Origin: Rhea pennata
Taxonomy: Eukaryota; Chordata; Aves; Rheiformes; Rheidae
Length of the DNA stretch: 64,000 bases
NCBI RefSeq assembly: GCF_028389875.1
Contig: NC_084676.1
Span: forward strand, 744,001 to 808,000
Reading direction: 5' to 3'
The translations under genes were made by a program, and so were the position numbers. Positions 25,933 through 39,245 of the stretch are shown one piece after another. How positions within the stretch are numbered: position 1 is the first letter of the stretch; each line of letters opens with the position of its first letter. The notes under the pieces were generated by a model. The model was given only the letters and a program-made list of their open reading frames with translations. It searched no databases and was not told the DNA's origin.

Positions 25933-28900
25933 ACTTTTCACACAGCTGGTTAGGCACAGAGGGATAGAGTCAAACAAGGGCAGGTTTAGGTATTCTTCTC
26001 ACAATCTAGGGAATGGACAAGGTACAATTTTCAAAAGCTTGGTGCAGCTTACTGCTTCCTTACTTAGGACTGTCCATGCAGACACAATTTTGCCCGCTTC
26101 CCTTACCCTTTGAGGAGAACCATGTTTGGCCTCCATGAGGCCAGCAAGTGGACGTGGGAATCCATGGATTATATTTGTGGGAACAGTCCACCTTCTGTGC
26201 AGATCCTACAAGAGCTTTCAAAGGAGTGACTCTGGTTGGGACAGTCAGTTAAAGCCATTTGAGCTAGGTTCAGATATTCAGTAAAATGGACATCATGATA
26301 AAATATCACCTCCTGACTCATGATAGCCTTAGTGAGCCTTAACTGTCAGATATGTCCCTCAGGCCACATGCCTGGCCACTGGAAACGTCCTGCCCACAAG
26401 CCCTTACCATAGGTTGTAGATTCTGCATCCAGAAGGACTGCTTTCCATCTGCTCCTCCTGTCCAAAATGAGGAACTTGTGTGTCAAGCACATAATGTGTT
26501 TTCTAGAAGTCACACCTGGAGACATAGCAATAACGAATAATCTTCACCTTCACTAGCCTAAGACTGCAAGAGAGCTAAAAAAATAAGCCATGAGCACTGC
26601 ATGCTTTCAAATAGCATGTTGCTATTGCTGCCAGCAACCTTGTTTCCTAGGAATCAGAGCCTAAAGGAACCAGAATGGCATACATGGCTTCTCAGTGGAC
26701 TCACAAACCAGGCCTTCTGCATGTGAGTGCTTAAGAAGCAGGGTGTCTTGTCAGTTTGTGTGCTTGACTGGGAGGTCACAGAAGGTGCTCATGTTCTTTG
26801 CTGTCGCTTTTCCCAATATTAATTCACTAGTAAGTAAAGATGAAAAGCCTGAGCTGTCCTAAATACAAGAAAGACTGTTATCTGCTGCCTTCAGTCTAGA
26901 AAGCTCTTCTCCCTTCACATACTAGGCTGATGGTAGAGATCTGAGGATGGGCTATATGGTAGCTGTCAATAGCATCAAAGCTTCTTTGACACTTTTCTGT
27001 TTTTCATTTCTGAACAATTTATTTTTCTGACTTCTATTTCTCTTCACCACCTCACAGTTTTCAGGCTTTCCTTAATGGAATGCAGCTGCAGTAATATTCA
27101 AGTTCCAGCCTTGACCCACATCCTATGGATGTGTACCTGAGACAGATTTAGCTCATTTCAGACATTCTTAGGTGGGTAGGACATTTTCTTCATGCAGCAG
27201 GACCCTTGAGGTCCTTTAGTATGGTCACAAAATACATGTGAACTGAAATCTCAGACCCCAGACAAAGGGGCAACACATTGTGAGCTGAACTGGATGCCCT
27301 TGAAGATGCTATTAGTAAGTTCATAAGTAGGCATGACGCTATTGATGGTCATTGATGAACTTCAAAGTAGATTGGAAAGACACCTTTTGCTTTGGGTGTT
27401 TAGTTCAAATTGTTCAAATTTCAGTTCAGTCTTCTAATTTTTTTTCAAAGTCATGCTTTCCCAGGGCTGTCCCAGTTGCCTCAAGTTCTTCTTTTTGATT
27501 ATCAAAAGGGGCATTTTTCTTCATTCCATTTCCCAGCTCCAGCTTCCTCTGCTTCATATTAGGGATGGTCTGCATGCCATATGTCTGATGGTAACCCTTT
27601 TGCTGGGGTTTCCTTGGTGGATACCTGGGGACCCTGGCATTGAAATGACATTACTGGTATGTGTCTCTGAATTCCCTGGAATGAATATTCAAGAGTTAGA
27701 AAAAAGGAGTGAAATTTTCAAAGCTATTTGCATGACCAGGGTGTCAAATTTTCTCTTTCAAAAGTAACTTGGACCCTGAGGAACCTAAGTGTAAGACTAG
27801 AAAGTGCAATGAAGCATTATGCAGAGCCATGCTTTCAAGCTCTCTCTCAGCAGGTTGTGGTGTGAAAATAACCCAGCACATTCCCACATGGGGGTCAGTG
27901 TAGATCCCAGAAAACTGATGTTTTTTAGCACAAAAAGCAAGGTTGGTTGTGTGCTGTGATGGTTTTTGTGCATCAGCTTCTTTGCTCAATGCAGACCTAC
28001 CAAAACCTCAGTGAAAACCAGCAGGAAATTAAGTGCTAAAACCATTTCAGTCATGCGAGCCCTTCAAAACTTTCTTCTGTGAAAGGGACAGCAGGTGTAA
28101 TGCCCCCTGGATATGAGGCACCCTGCCTTGGAGAGCTGGAAAATATCCTCCTTAAGGAAAAGATAGATATGAACAAAGATGGGGTTGAAGCTGTAGAGGG
28201 AATGAAGTAGAGAGTATAGCAGATAGGATGGAGAGATCATGCAGCCTTTTATTGACTACTTCTACTGCATCTGGGATTGTGCTGGATTCGAAGGTACATC
28301 TGTAGCCCAGATCAGTGTGTGTTCCAGCCATAATGAGCTGGGAAGATTTCTGCTCTGTTTTCTACCTCTCCTCCCCAAAGCAACTCACCAGCTGCTAGAA
28401 ACCTTGCCAGTGGTCCCTTAAGCAAGTAGAGAGAAGCAGGAATTCAGCTCTCTTCTTGACTTTTTATACTGCCATGGAAGTGGCGTATCCATAACATGCC
28501 ATCTAAACATAAATCTGACAAGAGCAACAAGTGCTGCCATAGCCCTTAAGCAGCAGGACAGAATTAATCTACCAACATGATTTTGAACTACATAGCTATG
28601 ATCATATTAAACATTGCAGAGTTCAAAACCATCACTTTCTCCTTATCTTACTGTATGTCTGTAGACTGAGAGCAGGCATTATCATACACTTTGGGAGACA
28701 GGAATGTGTCAGATTTGCACTAAGAATGCAGCCACTGCAAATAAAAATGCATGTGCAGGAGATGTTAAAGTGCACAGAATTCATGCAGTCTGCCTAAAAG
28801 AAAGCATGACTGTTGACTGGTAGGAGCCACGTTGTTCTTGGTGGGATTGCACGGATATAAGGGAAGTTATCCCAGAAGGTAGCTGCTCCATTGTCCAATT

Positions 28901-30486
28901 CCTTAACCTCAGCATGCTGTTCATGTTGTGAGCATAGCACGAGTGCTGCCCACACAAGGTTGGTAGTGAATACGTAGGAATTGGACATGCCCCGCTTCAC
29001 CCAGCTGTATGCACAAGTTGGGATTAATTGTCTGACACTGTACCAAGGCTGCTCCAGCTGTTTCTTATCTTTCAGTATGGGTCAGCAGGACCTAAGCCAT
29101 TGATCTCAAGCTCAGGCCTCTGGTCCATGTCCTTTTTGGTGAAGTATCTTTCCATCTCTACTTTATTTACCAGCCGGGACCTACCAAACACTGTGGGGTC
29201 AGGCTGACCTCAGCCTAGATGAGAGACTGGGACAGAATCATCTTGTGGGTGGCAGCTAAGAGCAAGACAGATCTGAGGTATATGAAATACAGAGCTTGCA
29301 GTCAAGCTGTCAACTTCCTTGCCCTAGGAAGTTGGAAAACAGATGTTAAAACTCTGGCTAATATGATAAAACTCTATTAAACTCAAGGAGAGAGAGAGAA
29401 GTCTGTTGTGAGATATGCAGTTGGAGGAAATGCAGGTAGAGTCAGGACTTGAAGAAAGATAGGAATAACTTTCAGGAATTATCCAGGGAAACCAGGAGAA
29501 AGGATGGAAAGGGAGGGATAGACATCAGCATTTTGAGGAGAAGGATTTCCCCATTCACAGTGGAAAGACCAACTCTTAACTTTTTGAAGTTCATCTGCAT
29601 CTGCAATGAATCGGAATACAGAACATGCAGATGAAGTCATGCACTCCTCCTGGACTGATGTTACACCAGTGAGTGCAAGTCTGGGGGATTCAGCAGCTTC
29701 CCTGTGTACTTTTGCCCATGTCCCTGAGCTCCATGAGTCAGGCACAGTTTGGGAGCTGTCTGTAGAGCTAACTCATGAGCTGCACATACTTTGTGGGCCT
29801 GATCACTAAGGCACAATCCCTATCACAACAGCCTCACACTCATGTATAATCAGTACCTGATGAGCTGGCACGTCCCAACTGCAAAATAACTGCAGGTGGG
29901 ATAGGCTGTGAGAGCCTAGCAGCTGTGTAGCATGGGGGACTTGTTTCAGTTCAGCTTTCTTCTCTATCCTTTTCTCTCTGTTAACACAGAAACTCTTCTG
30001 TGTTAGCAGTGACTCTGTCACCTGCTTCTCTCTAACAGCAATACAGCAATTTTCCCTGGAACCTCCTGTGTGTCATTCTAGGTATAATAACTTTAAGAAG
30101 CTTGCTATACACAACTGCTCACTGTCACCTCAGCAGCTGCTCACCACCCTGTGGTGCTTCTTGCCAGTCTTTCTAGATAGCGACTCTAAGGAGAGTCTCT
30201 GAAAGTAGTATCCAGCCCATCTCGATCTTTCTGTCAACAGGTGAGAAGGAAGGAGGTAGGCAGAGGAGGAAAAGAGGGGTTTTGCTGGCTGCTTGAAGAC
30301 CCAGGCAAAAAATAAAGCTAGAATAACATTACAGGTGCCTGGTTAAAATGAAGCACAGAGCAAATATACGTGTGAAGCCTTTAACTTTATTTTTTCCATT
30401 CATCACAATGCACTTTTAATTTCTGACCTTAGCCTCAAGAATGGTGCCAGACTTGTTCTGTGATTTCTCCCCTTTTCCCCCTCCAG

Positions 30487-30563
30487 ATGTCCAAATGGAT
30501 TCTTCGGACAGAGATGTTTGGAGAAACTGCCTTTGCGATTGTACATGCCAGATCCTAAGCAAA
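30487..30563 (+). CDS. NRG2: Neuregulin-2 alternative EGF exon, alpha type
   Basis: This exon supplies the last third of the EGF-like domain and the alpha-type juxtamembrane linker. After one nucleotide finishing the Lys codon it reads CPNGFFGQRC and then LEKLPLRLYMPDPKQ, 25 codons in all. CPNGFFGQRC contributes EGF cysteines 5 and 6. The LEK segment after the last cysteine is the alpha-type signature; from memory, NRG2alpha and NRG2beta differ here as Leu/Lys versus Gln/Phe, which affects potency on ErbB4. The acceptor is ccctccag and the donor gtatgt starts at 30564. The phases, 2 in and 1 out, match the beta exon, so the two are alternatives. It can splice to the 24-nt microexon or directly to the transmembrane exon in frame. 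Confidence 0.96.
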
Positions 30564-30815
30564 GTATGTTTGAAGACAAAAAATGCACCACACTACTTAA
30601 AATCTCCTGGGCACAGCGTTGGATGTAGAGTGGTCTAGTCAGGGATGACTGTTGGTGTCAGCTTTGGGCTAGGGCTTAGGGATGCAGGTAAGGGCGCAGG
30701 CTGAAAGCAGATGGATAGGTGTCATGGAAGGGATCAGAAGGGGCCTCAGTTCAGTCTGTTTGGATGTCATTTTGCTATCTTGTTTCTCTCTTTCTGGTTT
30801 TCTTTCTTCCGGTAG

Positions 30816-30874
30816 GTGTCCGATCGAATTCACAGGAGACCGGTGTCAGCATTTCGCAATGGTCAGCTTCTCCA
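30816..30874 (+). CDS. NRG2: Neuregulin-2 alternative EGF exon, beta type
   Basis: A 59-nt exon lying 252 nt after the alpha exon, with the same phases (2 in, 1 out). After one nucleotide finishing the Lys codon it encodes CPIEFTGDRC and then QHFAMVSFS. It supplies EGF cysteines 5 and 6, with the beta-type QxF sequence after the last cysteine. CPIEFTGDRC resembles the NRG1 beta exon. The mammalian NRG2 beta exon, as I remember it, has VGYTGDRC. The acceptor tttctttcttccggtag ends in TAG and is immediately followed by gtg. The donor is gtatgt from 30875. Use of this exon excludes the alpha exon if the transmembrane frame is to be kept. Confidence 0.95.
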
Positions 30875-33756
30875 GTATGTCTCTTTCTACTTCCCTCTTT
30901 CCCTGGTTGTTGTTGCTCTGTGTGATGTCCTTAAAGCAGGTTCTTCTGTTTTCTAAGAGCCCTGTTCCTGTCTTGTGCACTTCCAGCTCTGCTTGGCCTT
31001 AAGAGGAGCTGTGGCAGTTGCCAAGAGGAGAATTAGGGCTCTTGTTATCACCCCATCTGCTGGAATGGGTTCTGATTTTATTTACAATTGAACATGATGT
31101 TTCTTGCTCTTTTCATGCAAAATACAAGCAAGGCACAAGTTTGAGCACTGGGCTGTGCAAGAACAGCTTCTATAAAAAGCTGTGTCTGCTAGCTTTACTG
31201 TCTCAAGATGGAAAATGTTGTGCAATGCAAGAGGTTTGCAGTTTTCCTCTGACTCTTGCACAGGGGATGAGTGAGTGTCTCTGTACCAACTGGGAAATCA
31301 TAGGTAGGGTTGTGCTGAAATTTCCTCTGAGGTGTGTGTTCCTATTTCCAGAAGCTAAGCCAAACTGTGCAGGTTACGTTTTAGGAGGCTAGCTTAGAGT
31401 CAAATTCTAGAACACTCCTGGAGGTCTGGACAGGGCATATGGTGCATGTGCGGAGCCCCAGAGATCCTTCTGGAGGCTGCCACTGTTTCAGGGCCTCTCT
31501 CCTCCTCCCTCCCTTCAGGATACAAGCAAAATCTCCTAGTTGGACATCTCAGATTGTATTCCTTCCAGACACAGAAGTGTTCCTATCTCTCCTGGGGAAG
31601 TCGGACAGCCATCAATATATAGTTGCACCTATAGTGACCAATTCCATAACCTCTTATTCAGTGGATCTACATACTACCAGAGCCTCTCCATTTAGTGCTT
31701 TATAGTGTCTGGTTCCAAGTTCCCAGAGGCTTTAGGTCTTCAGAGATGCCCTGCTTGTAGGAAACACTTCCTTCAAGGGAGAATTTTTGCCAAGTCTATA
31801 TTCAGACACAGTCCCAGCATTAGGGGGATCCTTGTGCAGGTAAGGACTGACCTGAAACAAGGCACAACATTCTGCCCATAGTTACAGCAGGGGAGATCAG
31901 CCACAGTGATCATCCTGTGTGTCACCCTGCTTCTATGCTGGTCACTTGAACCACCAAAAATGTTGCATAAAGGGCCTTTAATTACTGTGAACCCAAAGAG
32001 AAAGCCACTTTGCTGCCATAAGATCTCTGTGGATGCCAGTACCTCCTCTCCTGCTTCTCTTTAGATCTTGCAGTACCTCATCCAGAACTGGAAATAGCAG
32101 GAGTCTTGTTATCATGTGCTAATAGCTGGCAAGTGCTGTTAAATTCACTTCTGTAGAATATATAGACAAGACGCAAATGGGCTTTGTGAGTCCTTTGGAA
32201 AAGCTTAATGTTTTTACATTGACTTTCATTCCAAATTCTTGGAAACTTTGAAACACAAAAGTTTTGAAAGTCTTCCAAAGCTGAAATCTCAATTGATTTA
32301 TTCTTTCAGACTAAAACTTCGAATTGAGCTCCTTTCTAAAATGACAAAACAAAATGTTAGATTTTGATCTCTTAACCTGATATAAAGGTTTTCCTTTCTA
32401 TTCTGTACCCCATGGTGTCATGGGCACCTGCTACACGCAGCTGTGGAAGGCTCACCATACACTGCACCTCTCAGTTGAACCTGATTTGCAGTGCATCTTG
32501 TGAGGTGGTGTCCAAAAGGCTCAAACATTATCACTACCATGCTGCAAAACCAAAAGAAGGGTGAAAATTAGGTATTTTTGTCACAAAAGTATTTGTCAGA
32601 ACATTAATGGCAAGAGTAAATAGCATGTGTTTTTTCTCCAGCCTGTAGAATTCAGCTGTCTATGGGAATGAGGTTTGTTTAAATTATATTCATATGTTAG
32701 AGGAACAATGTCAGCTTTAAAACAAACATATGCATGTCTTTTTAACTCAGTTACTGCTTTTAGCCACAGGATTGTAAAGTAATACAGCTTAACAATCCGG
32801 GTTACCTGTCTGGACTTGGATAAAAATCATTTAAAATGATTCATATCTGTTTATGGCTACTTTCACTTTCAAGTCACAGCTGGGTAACATTTGTAACAGC
32901 AACATTGCATAAAAATATGTGCTGGGCTTCCCTTTCTTCCAAACAGGAAAAGTATTTCCCTTAAGTCTAGATTATATCTTTAATTGATAATTAGAAGTTG
33001 CTGCTGTCTCAACAATCTCTATCATCTCTTCACCCCATATGGGTTCTGACTGGTCAAAGCTGAAAGAGATTAAATCAATTTCAGTTATTTCCACAGGAAA
33101 TAAAATAGCTCTGTCCTGATTCATGTTTCAAGAACATTGTCAGTGCTTAACAAATATCTATATAATGAATAATGGCAGCTACCCTGGTGTTGTATTAAAT
33201 GCAATTTGGGTAGTTAAGATTTTCAGGCCTAGATTGTCACATCTTGGTTGTGGAACATAAATGTTAAATAGCACAATATTACTGTCAGCAGGTATATCCA
33301 GAGGTTGAAGGTGAGTCTCTTCAAAGTGAACTAAATTTAAGATGCTGTTCTGAAAGATTAGGGCAGATATTTTGCTGAATATTGGCCAGAGGCAGAGATA
33401 GTTGCATTTTTCCCAACATCATGCCAGACATTGTATGTCTTCTAGAAGCAACTTCATATCTCACTGGTCTAAATCTTACTCTGTGTCTGCTCAGATCTTG
33501 CGCAGGTAAAACTCTGGGGGTTCAGGGTCTCACTGTCTATTTGGCAGGTAGTGCTGTAAGTTTGTTGTTCTCTGATTGCCAGAAATGCCTGCTAGATTAT
33601 TATGATTATGAGGAGAAAAGACAGATGTACTTAGATTGTTTTTGTCACATGGGAAGTTTCTCTATGTTGCTGTTACAATAATATAACTGATGGCTACTGT
33701 CAGATATGCTAAGCATATACCCTATTGTTTGAAAAAGAAGAAATGTGAAAGAGGGT

Positions 33757-33779
33757 TTTTATTATTATTATTATTATTC
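33757..33779. repeat. ATT trinucleotide microsatellite
   Basis: About seven tandem ATT units follow a T-rich stretch in the intron. Confidence 0.9.
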
Positions 33780-36700
33780 TCCTGGCTGTGCTCATACTGT
33801 TGCCATTTTCTTACATATTGGTACAGAGGAACTCACTGGGAATTGTATTGGGCTAGCTTGGAGACTACTCAGTGTGTCCCACCTCAGCCCTTATTTGGGT
33901 GACTAGAGTTTCACTTTGGCAGGAGTTTGCATGAGCAGAATTCAAGCAAGAATCTCAGTGGTTCATTCCTATGTGCATATAAGGAGTTCACATTTTACTT
34001 TGCTTGTATTATAATGCATATATAATGGGAAATGTGTTGAGATACTGGAGTAAAAATGTGAAGCATGCTAAAACAGCTACTTATTTGAGGAAATGGATGC
34101 ACAGTATAAACAGACAATGTTGCTTTGGCCTGGCAAGGCACAACTTCTGAGCAGAGCTGGTACCTGACTGTGTCAGCTCTTTAAGCCTACTTTAATGGTA
34201 AGCCTGCATTAATTTAAGCCACTGTGATGGTCTATTTCCCAGCAGGACTAATATCATAAGGGATGTCTAAGCCAACACATTGTATTTTGCACTGCAGTGG
34301 CTAAGTGTGCATACACGTTTGGTTACCATCAATCATCTGACAGGCAGTAACCTGCTAAGCTCCAGCTACACAGTTATGGGCCTTTGAGGCATTGACCCAT
34401 GCTAATCACATATCCCGTAAAAATGGGCAGAGTCTTACAGAGGAACTTAAAGGATTTGTTCTGTTTATCATACGTCTATTTTACTAGAGTATGAGAGAAG
34501 GTTTTCCTACATTCAGAAAAAAAGAAAACAAACAGAGGAAGGAACGAGAGATCTCAAAGAAAAGAACTTCAGATTCACTGAGATTAAGAAAGTTGAAAGC
34601 AAAACATGTACTGTTGTTGTCTTAAACCTGGCTTGCGTTGTGTCTGTAAGATCCTCTGACCTCATTGGGTCTCTGTACATTCTTCTTCTTTCCACCCAGG
34701 AAGAACTGTCTGATGGATTAGGACTGGAAGATAATGTTGTCCAGGCTTTAAATAACTTGTGAGATAAAAGAATTTGTGCTACAGAGGCTGTAAAATGTAA
34801 CTGAGAGACATTTAAGAAATATTTAAAGCAGTTTTAATTTAAACTGAAGGAGAATTAATGTCAGTGAACAAAATGGACTGTGATTGTCTGCAAATACTGT
34901 GTAAAACAGTGGACTACTTTGGTAGATGATATATAGGGAATTTTCTCCAAGTTGTGAACCATTTAGTCATCTTACTAAAATATTTTTCCCATCAAGCACT
35001 GCATATTTCTATATCTTGGCACAGATATAGTTAATATATTAGCAAAATGTATAAATGATGGTAATCATGGACATTGAATCATGGACAGAGAAGGTGGTAT
35101 ATACAGCCAATCATATGCTCTGCTAGTTTACAGGGCTTAAATCTTTTAACTGTGGGGAGTTGTAACCAGAGGACTGTGTGCTTATAGCTACAAAATATGG
35201 CCTTAAAGCAGGAATGCCCCCTGACCCAAGCCACTGTGCTTACCTACCAACTATTAAGAATGCAGTCTGCAGGCAAAGAGTAACCAGCTAGATTGGCAGG
35301 CTGAGTTCAAACAGTGAAGTTGTCTTCTGACCTCTCCTTTCTCCCTGTTCCCCACTGGTAACACCAGCACTCTCAGATCCTCTGTTTTAGGTTTAAAAGT
35401 GACAGCATATTGGAAAAAATCCCACTCTGAAGAAAGAGATGCAATCTACTTATAGACATCTGTGTGTTAGAGACCTGAGTCTAAACTCATGTCTTGGGCT
35501 CCCTTCATAGTCACTGCATAGGGACTGGCACTCTGACATAAGAATTCAGCTAATCTATCTCCAGTGGTGGCACTGGGATGAAATTTCTCACCCTCCAGAG
35601 GTGCTGAGAGCGATAAGCATGGACTTAAAGGCTTAGACATCAGATATATCTCCTAGAGCTTCTGAAGTCCTCATGGCCCCTCTGTGGAGGTATAAGCAAA
35701 GTCAGATCACAGGTGCCTTAGTGTCCCACTAGTGGGAACAGAAGTTTGACATACTAAGCTATTGACCCACAACCTGAATGAATACACAACACTGGTATCT
35801 AGGGACTCTTTTGCAACCCAGGTCGCTAAAATTTCCACTCTGAAATTAAAAGTTCTGACCTTTGAGACCAATTTTTTTTCTCAGGTATGATTGTCCAGCT
35901 TCTACAGACACCAAAGCAATGCATGGAGCGAGTGGACATTCAGTACAAGGGGATTCTTCCTATGGCAGTAGTTGGATTTATATGGAAGCCTGATTTCCCT
36001 GCACAGGGAAATCCATAAAGATGGCTCTTTTTTTAAGTCCAATACAATCTTTAAGTATACTCTTCTTCAGCCTCAGTTTTAATTCTGAAGACCTGCCAGT
36101 AGCATAATGTTGCCTGTGGTACCAGCCCGTGATTCAATTTTTTTTAAGCAACTAGAAACAAATATTTTTTTCATTTCTCTCTTGTCTATTTCTTTCAGAA
36201 TGCAGCTTCCCTAAAACCCAATTTTAAATAATGTTTTAGAGTTCTCATCCTTGCTGTATCCCTACTTAATAAAACTTTTTGTTCTGCTTAGATTTTCTGT
36301 TTTTCAGCTTTCTTGCTTTGCAGTCTCAAGTCCCAGAGCATCCCTTGGGGTTGTGATCTTTTCTTTTGCCATAAGATCTTCATCTCTGCTTGCACTTGTG
36401 GGAGAAAAGAGAATTTTGCTGTGACAGTCAAGGCACAACACTAGTGAGGAAACCCAAACAAAAGGAGTGAAAATTAGATCTCATCTGATGTTAGTGAAGA
36501 AACTAACATGTTGATCATGTTACCCAAAAGACTTTTGAAGGTTGAATCTAGAGACTTTAGCACCAGTTTACCTCTCCAAGACACTTGACAGATTTTATTC
36601 CACTCAGGGACCTCTCATATATACTCCTAAAGCAAAACTGATTGCAAGCACCTCAGTTATTATTGTCATCCAGTTGTGACTCCGTCAGTTTAAAATGATG

Positions 36701-39245
36701 CACCTCTGACAGGTTCTCTATCCTTAAGAAAACTGGATGGACATTTGTACCTTGCTTAAGTCTCCACATTTGGATTTTATCCATGTGAGATTGTCTGTTG
36801 AATGTGAAATTTCATCTTAACTTTTCTATTTATTCAACTCCAAAAATAAATGTCACTAATCTGGAGGAGAAATGACATTACATTCATCTTCTTGTTTAAT
36901 GAAACGTTTGCCTTTTCTACTGTATGACCTAATTAAATTTGAAGTCTGTAGGCTGCCTGTAAACATCCCGAAATAGACCTGGCCTATTCTGATCTGATGG
37001 AACCTAGCACCTTCTCCATTTTTATGCTATACTTCATTCTTGATTTCTTTACAAATTTAATTTTAATTCATAGTTAAATGACACTGAAACACTTTTCTTA
37101 AGTAGAGAGGGACAGTTATGCTTATTGTTTGGTACTCAGTATCATCACCTGGAAATATGGAAGGGAATAGCTTGATCTGAGAAATCAATATATTGAAGTC
37201 ACACACTGTCTTGTCATTTCTACCTTCAATGGCCCCTTATATGAAAATATATTCTGAGTTCCTAGCTTTATTTGTCTGCCAGGGTCCCTAACTTTAGCCA
37301 TCAAAACGTTAGTGTGATGGGTCTGGCTTCTGAGCTATTTACTGTGTAAGCAGGTCATTTCCCTTTTGTAGGCAGATTCTTTCCAACAGTAGAGGGCTGG
37401 AATGAATATTTCTGAGATGAGAAACAACATCTGATCTTGATCTTCCACCATATTGTCACTAGGTATGATCTGTATAATGATTTCAGCAGTAAAACTCCTG
37501 CACCATCATAAGATTTCTTGTAGATCAGACATCTTGGTTTTCCCAACAGTCATTCTTTTTTAAGGAAATTGCTTTCATAGAGCCCTACCAACCAGAAAAC
37601 CAGAAGCTATTTTTACTAACAGTGTCTGTCTTGGCTCTTTCATTCATGGCTTCCATTTTATACATTTCTCAGCTTTGGGCAGTTACCCTGAAGCTTAGGC
37701 TCCCAAGACTGGAATGGAAACATAACCACATGTTCCTGTGGTAGCACACAAACTTGCTCCAAAGCTTTCAGCTAACTATGTGTGGAAGTAGAGCAGTGGA
37801 GGTTTATCAGGTGAAATGCTTCTTATTTTTCTTAGGGATGGTCCAATTCACTTTGAAGTCACCAGGCTGTAGCCAGAGGGATGTTAAATATGTAAGTGTA
37901 AGCCTTTTGACAGATGTTTTTTGGATGCTTGGTGCTTATGTTACCTTCTCATGCTGAGGTGATACATTCCCTTGAGCAGATAGATGCATTACTTTAAGCT
38001 TTGCTGGAACTAAAGGAAGGTCTAGATCTAAATCACAGCTTTTCTGTTCACTTCATTTATTCAGCAGTGATTTCTTACCTATTGATTGGGATAACATGAA
38101 AATGGTAAGAACATTTACTTCTCTCTTTTTCGCTTACCTTTCCGGTTCTTCCTCAATCTCTTGCTCATTTGAACTCTAAAACAATATTTAGTATCACTTT
38201 AAATTCCACAAGTATTCTGCAATTTCTTTTTAATGACATGATGACTGTGGACCACTTAATTACAGGATAATGACTGTGCCATGTTGGGCTGGATAATTAC
38301 AGAGGGTTTGTGGTTTCTTATAACAGGGTTCCTGTCTCCTGAACTGCAGTAGAAGTTATACATTGGGATCTACAAAAGTTAATTACATACTAATCTACAG
38401 GAGCTTGCTAATACTCTATCGTCATATATTTGGATCCCTGAGGCCTACTCAGTTGTTTTTGTCAATATAGTACTGGACAAGCTAAATGGCTGTCCAGTTT
38501 ATGAGAAGCTCACAGAGTTTACGTACTCAGACAGTCGATGTAAAGCCCAGCCCTTAACTTACCACTCAGTGTCCTTTATTTCCAGACATCATGGGATTAT
38601 CTTGGATTGTTCTCTGTGCTCTCTGAGGGAAGTCTAAACCTAATTTGTTTTTCTGGTTCTCAGACATTTCTATCTTTACTTTTTTGTGTGCCTTGGAAGA
38701 CATTGTGTGACTCATAACCATCTGAGTGACCCAAGCAGTTTTGAGGAGAATAGTTTATGGGACAGCTGAATGTCTTAACCATGTTCTTAGGCAACCTGAA
38801 GGCCACATGAGCACAAATCCAGTTTTCACAGCCATTTATTAAGGCTTCTTATCCTTCTAAATCGTCCTATAAATCTGCAAGTCAGTGACAGCCAACCTAT
38901 CTAGAATTGTTACTCCTATAAGGTTGTTTTAGATGAAACATATTTTCATCTGTTCATATTTTAAAACTAGTGAAACACATTATAGAGCAAAACATAGCCA
39001 TAAAGTCACTATGGGTTAAACAATCGTAGGTCTTCCTCTTCTATATGAGGAAAAATCATGAAAAAATCTACCCTGAAGTTTTTAACTTAGCAGTAGGCAA
39101 TGGGCACATAGAGTACCAACCCTACTGGTAACACACAAACCCAAATGAATTTTTGCTTTTGGTCCACTACAGCAGAAGGTCGTTCCTTGGATGAATCCAG
39201 TGTGTATCACTTAGCTCTTCTTCAAGGCATGCTTTGAACATCTGA

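Larger units (their letters stand above)
19027..30486 (+). other. NRG2: NRG2 intron before the alternative EGF exons
   Basis: This is an 11.5-kb noncoding AT-rich intron. It holds a 24-bp perfect palindrome (20947-20970), a 17-bp inverted repeat with arms at 25014-25030 and 25119-25135, a 32-nt poly(T) run and a TTTA microsatellite near 25.9 kb. I see no coding exon and no CR1 here. It ends in a C/T-rich acceptor, ccccttttccccctccag. Confidence 0.85.

Noticed and set aside
36507..36528. 8-bp stem with 6-nt loop (ATGTTAGT/ACTAACAT)
   Set aside because: Stems this short are expected by chance in AT-rich intron, and nothing around it suggests an RNA gene.
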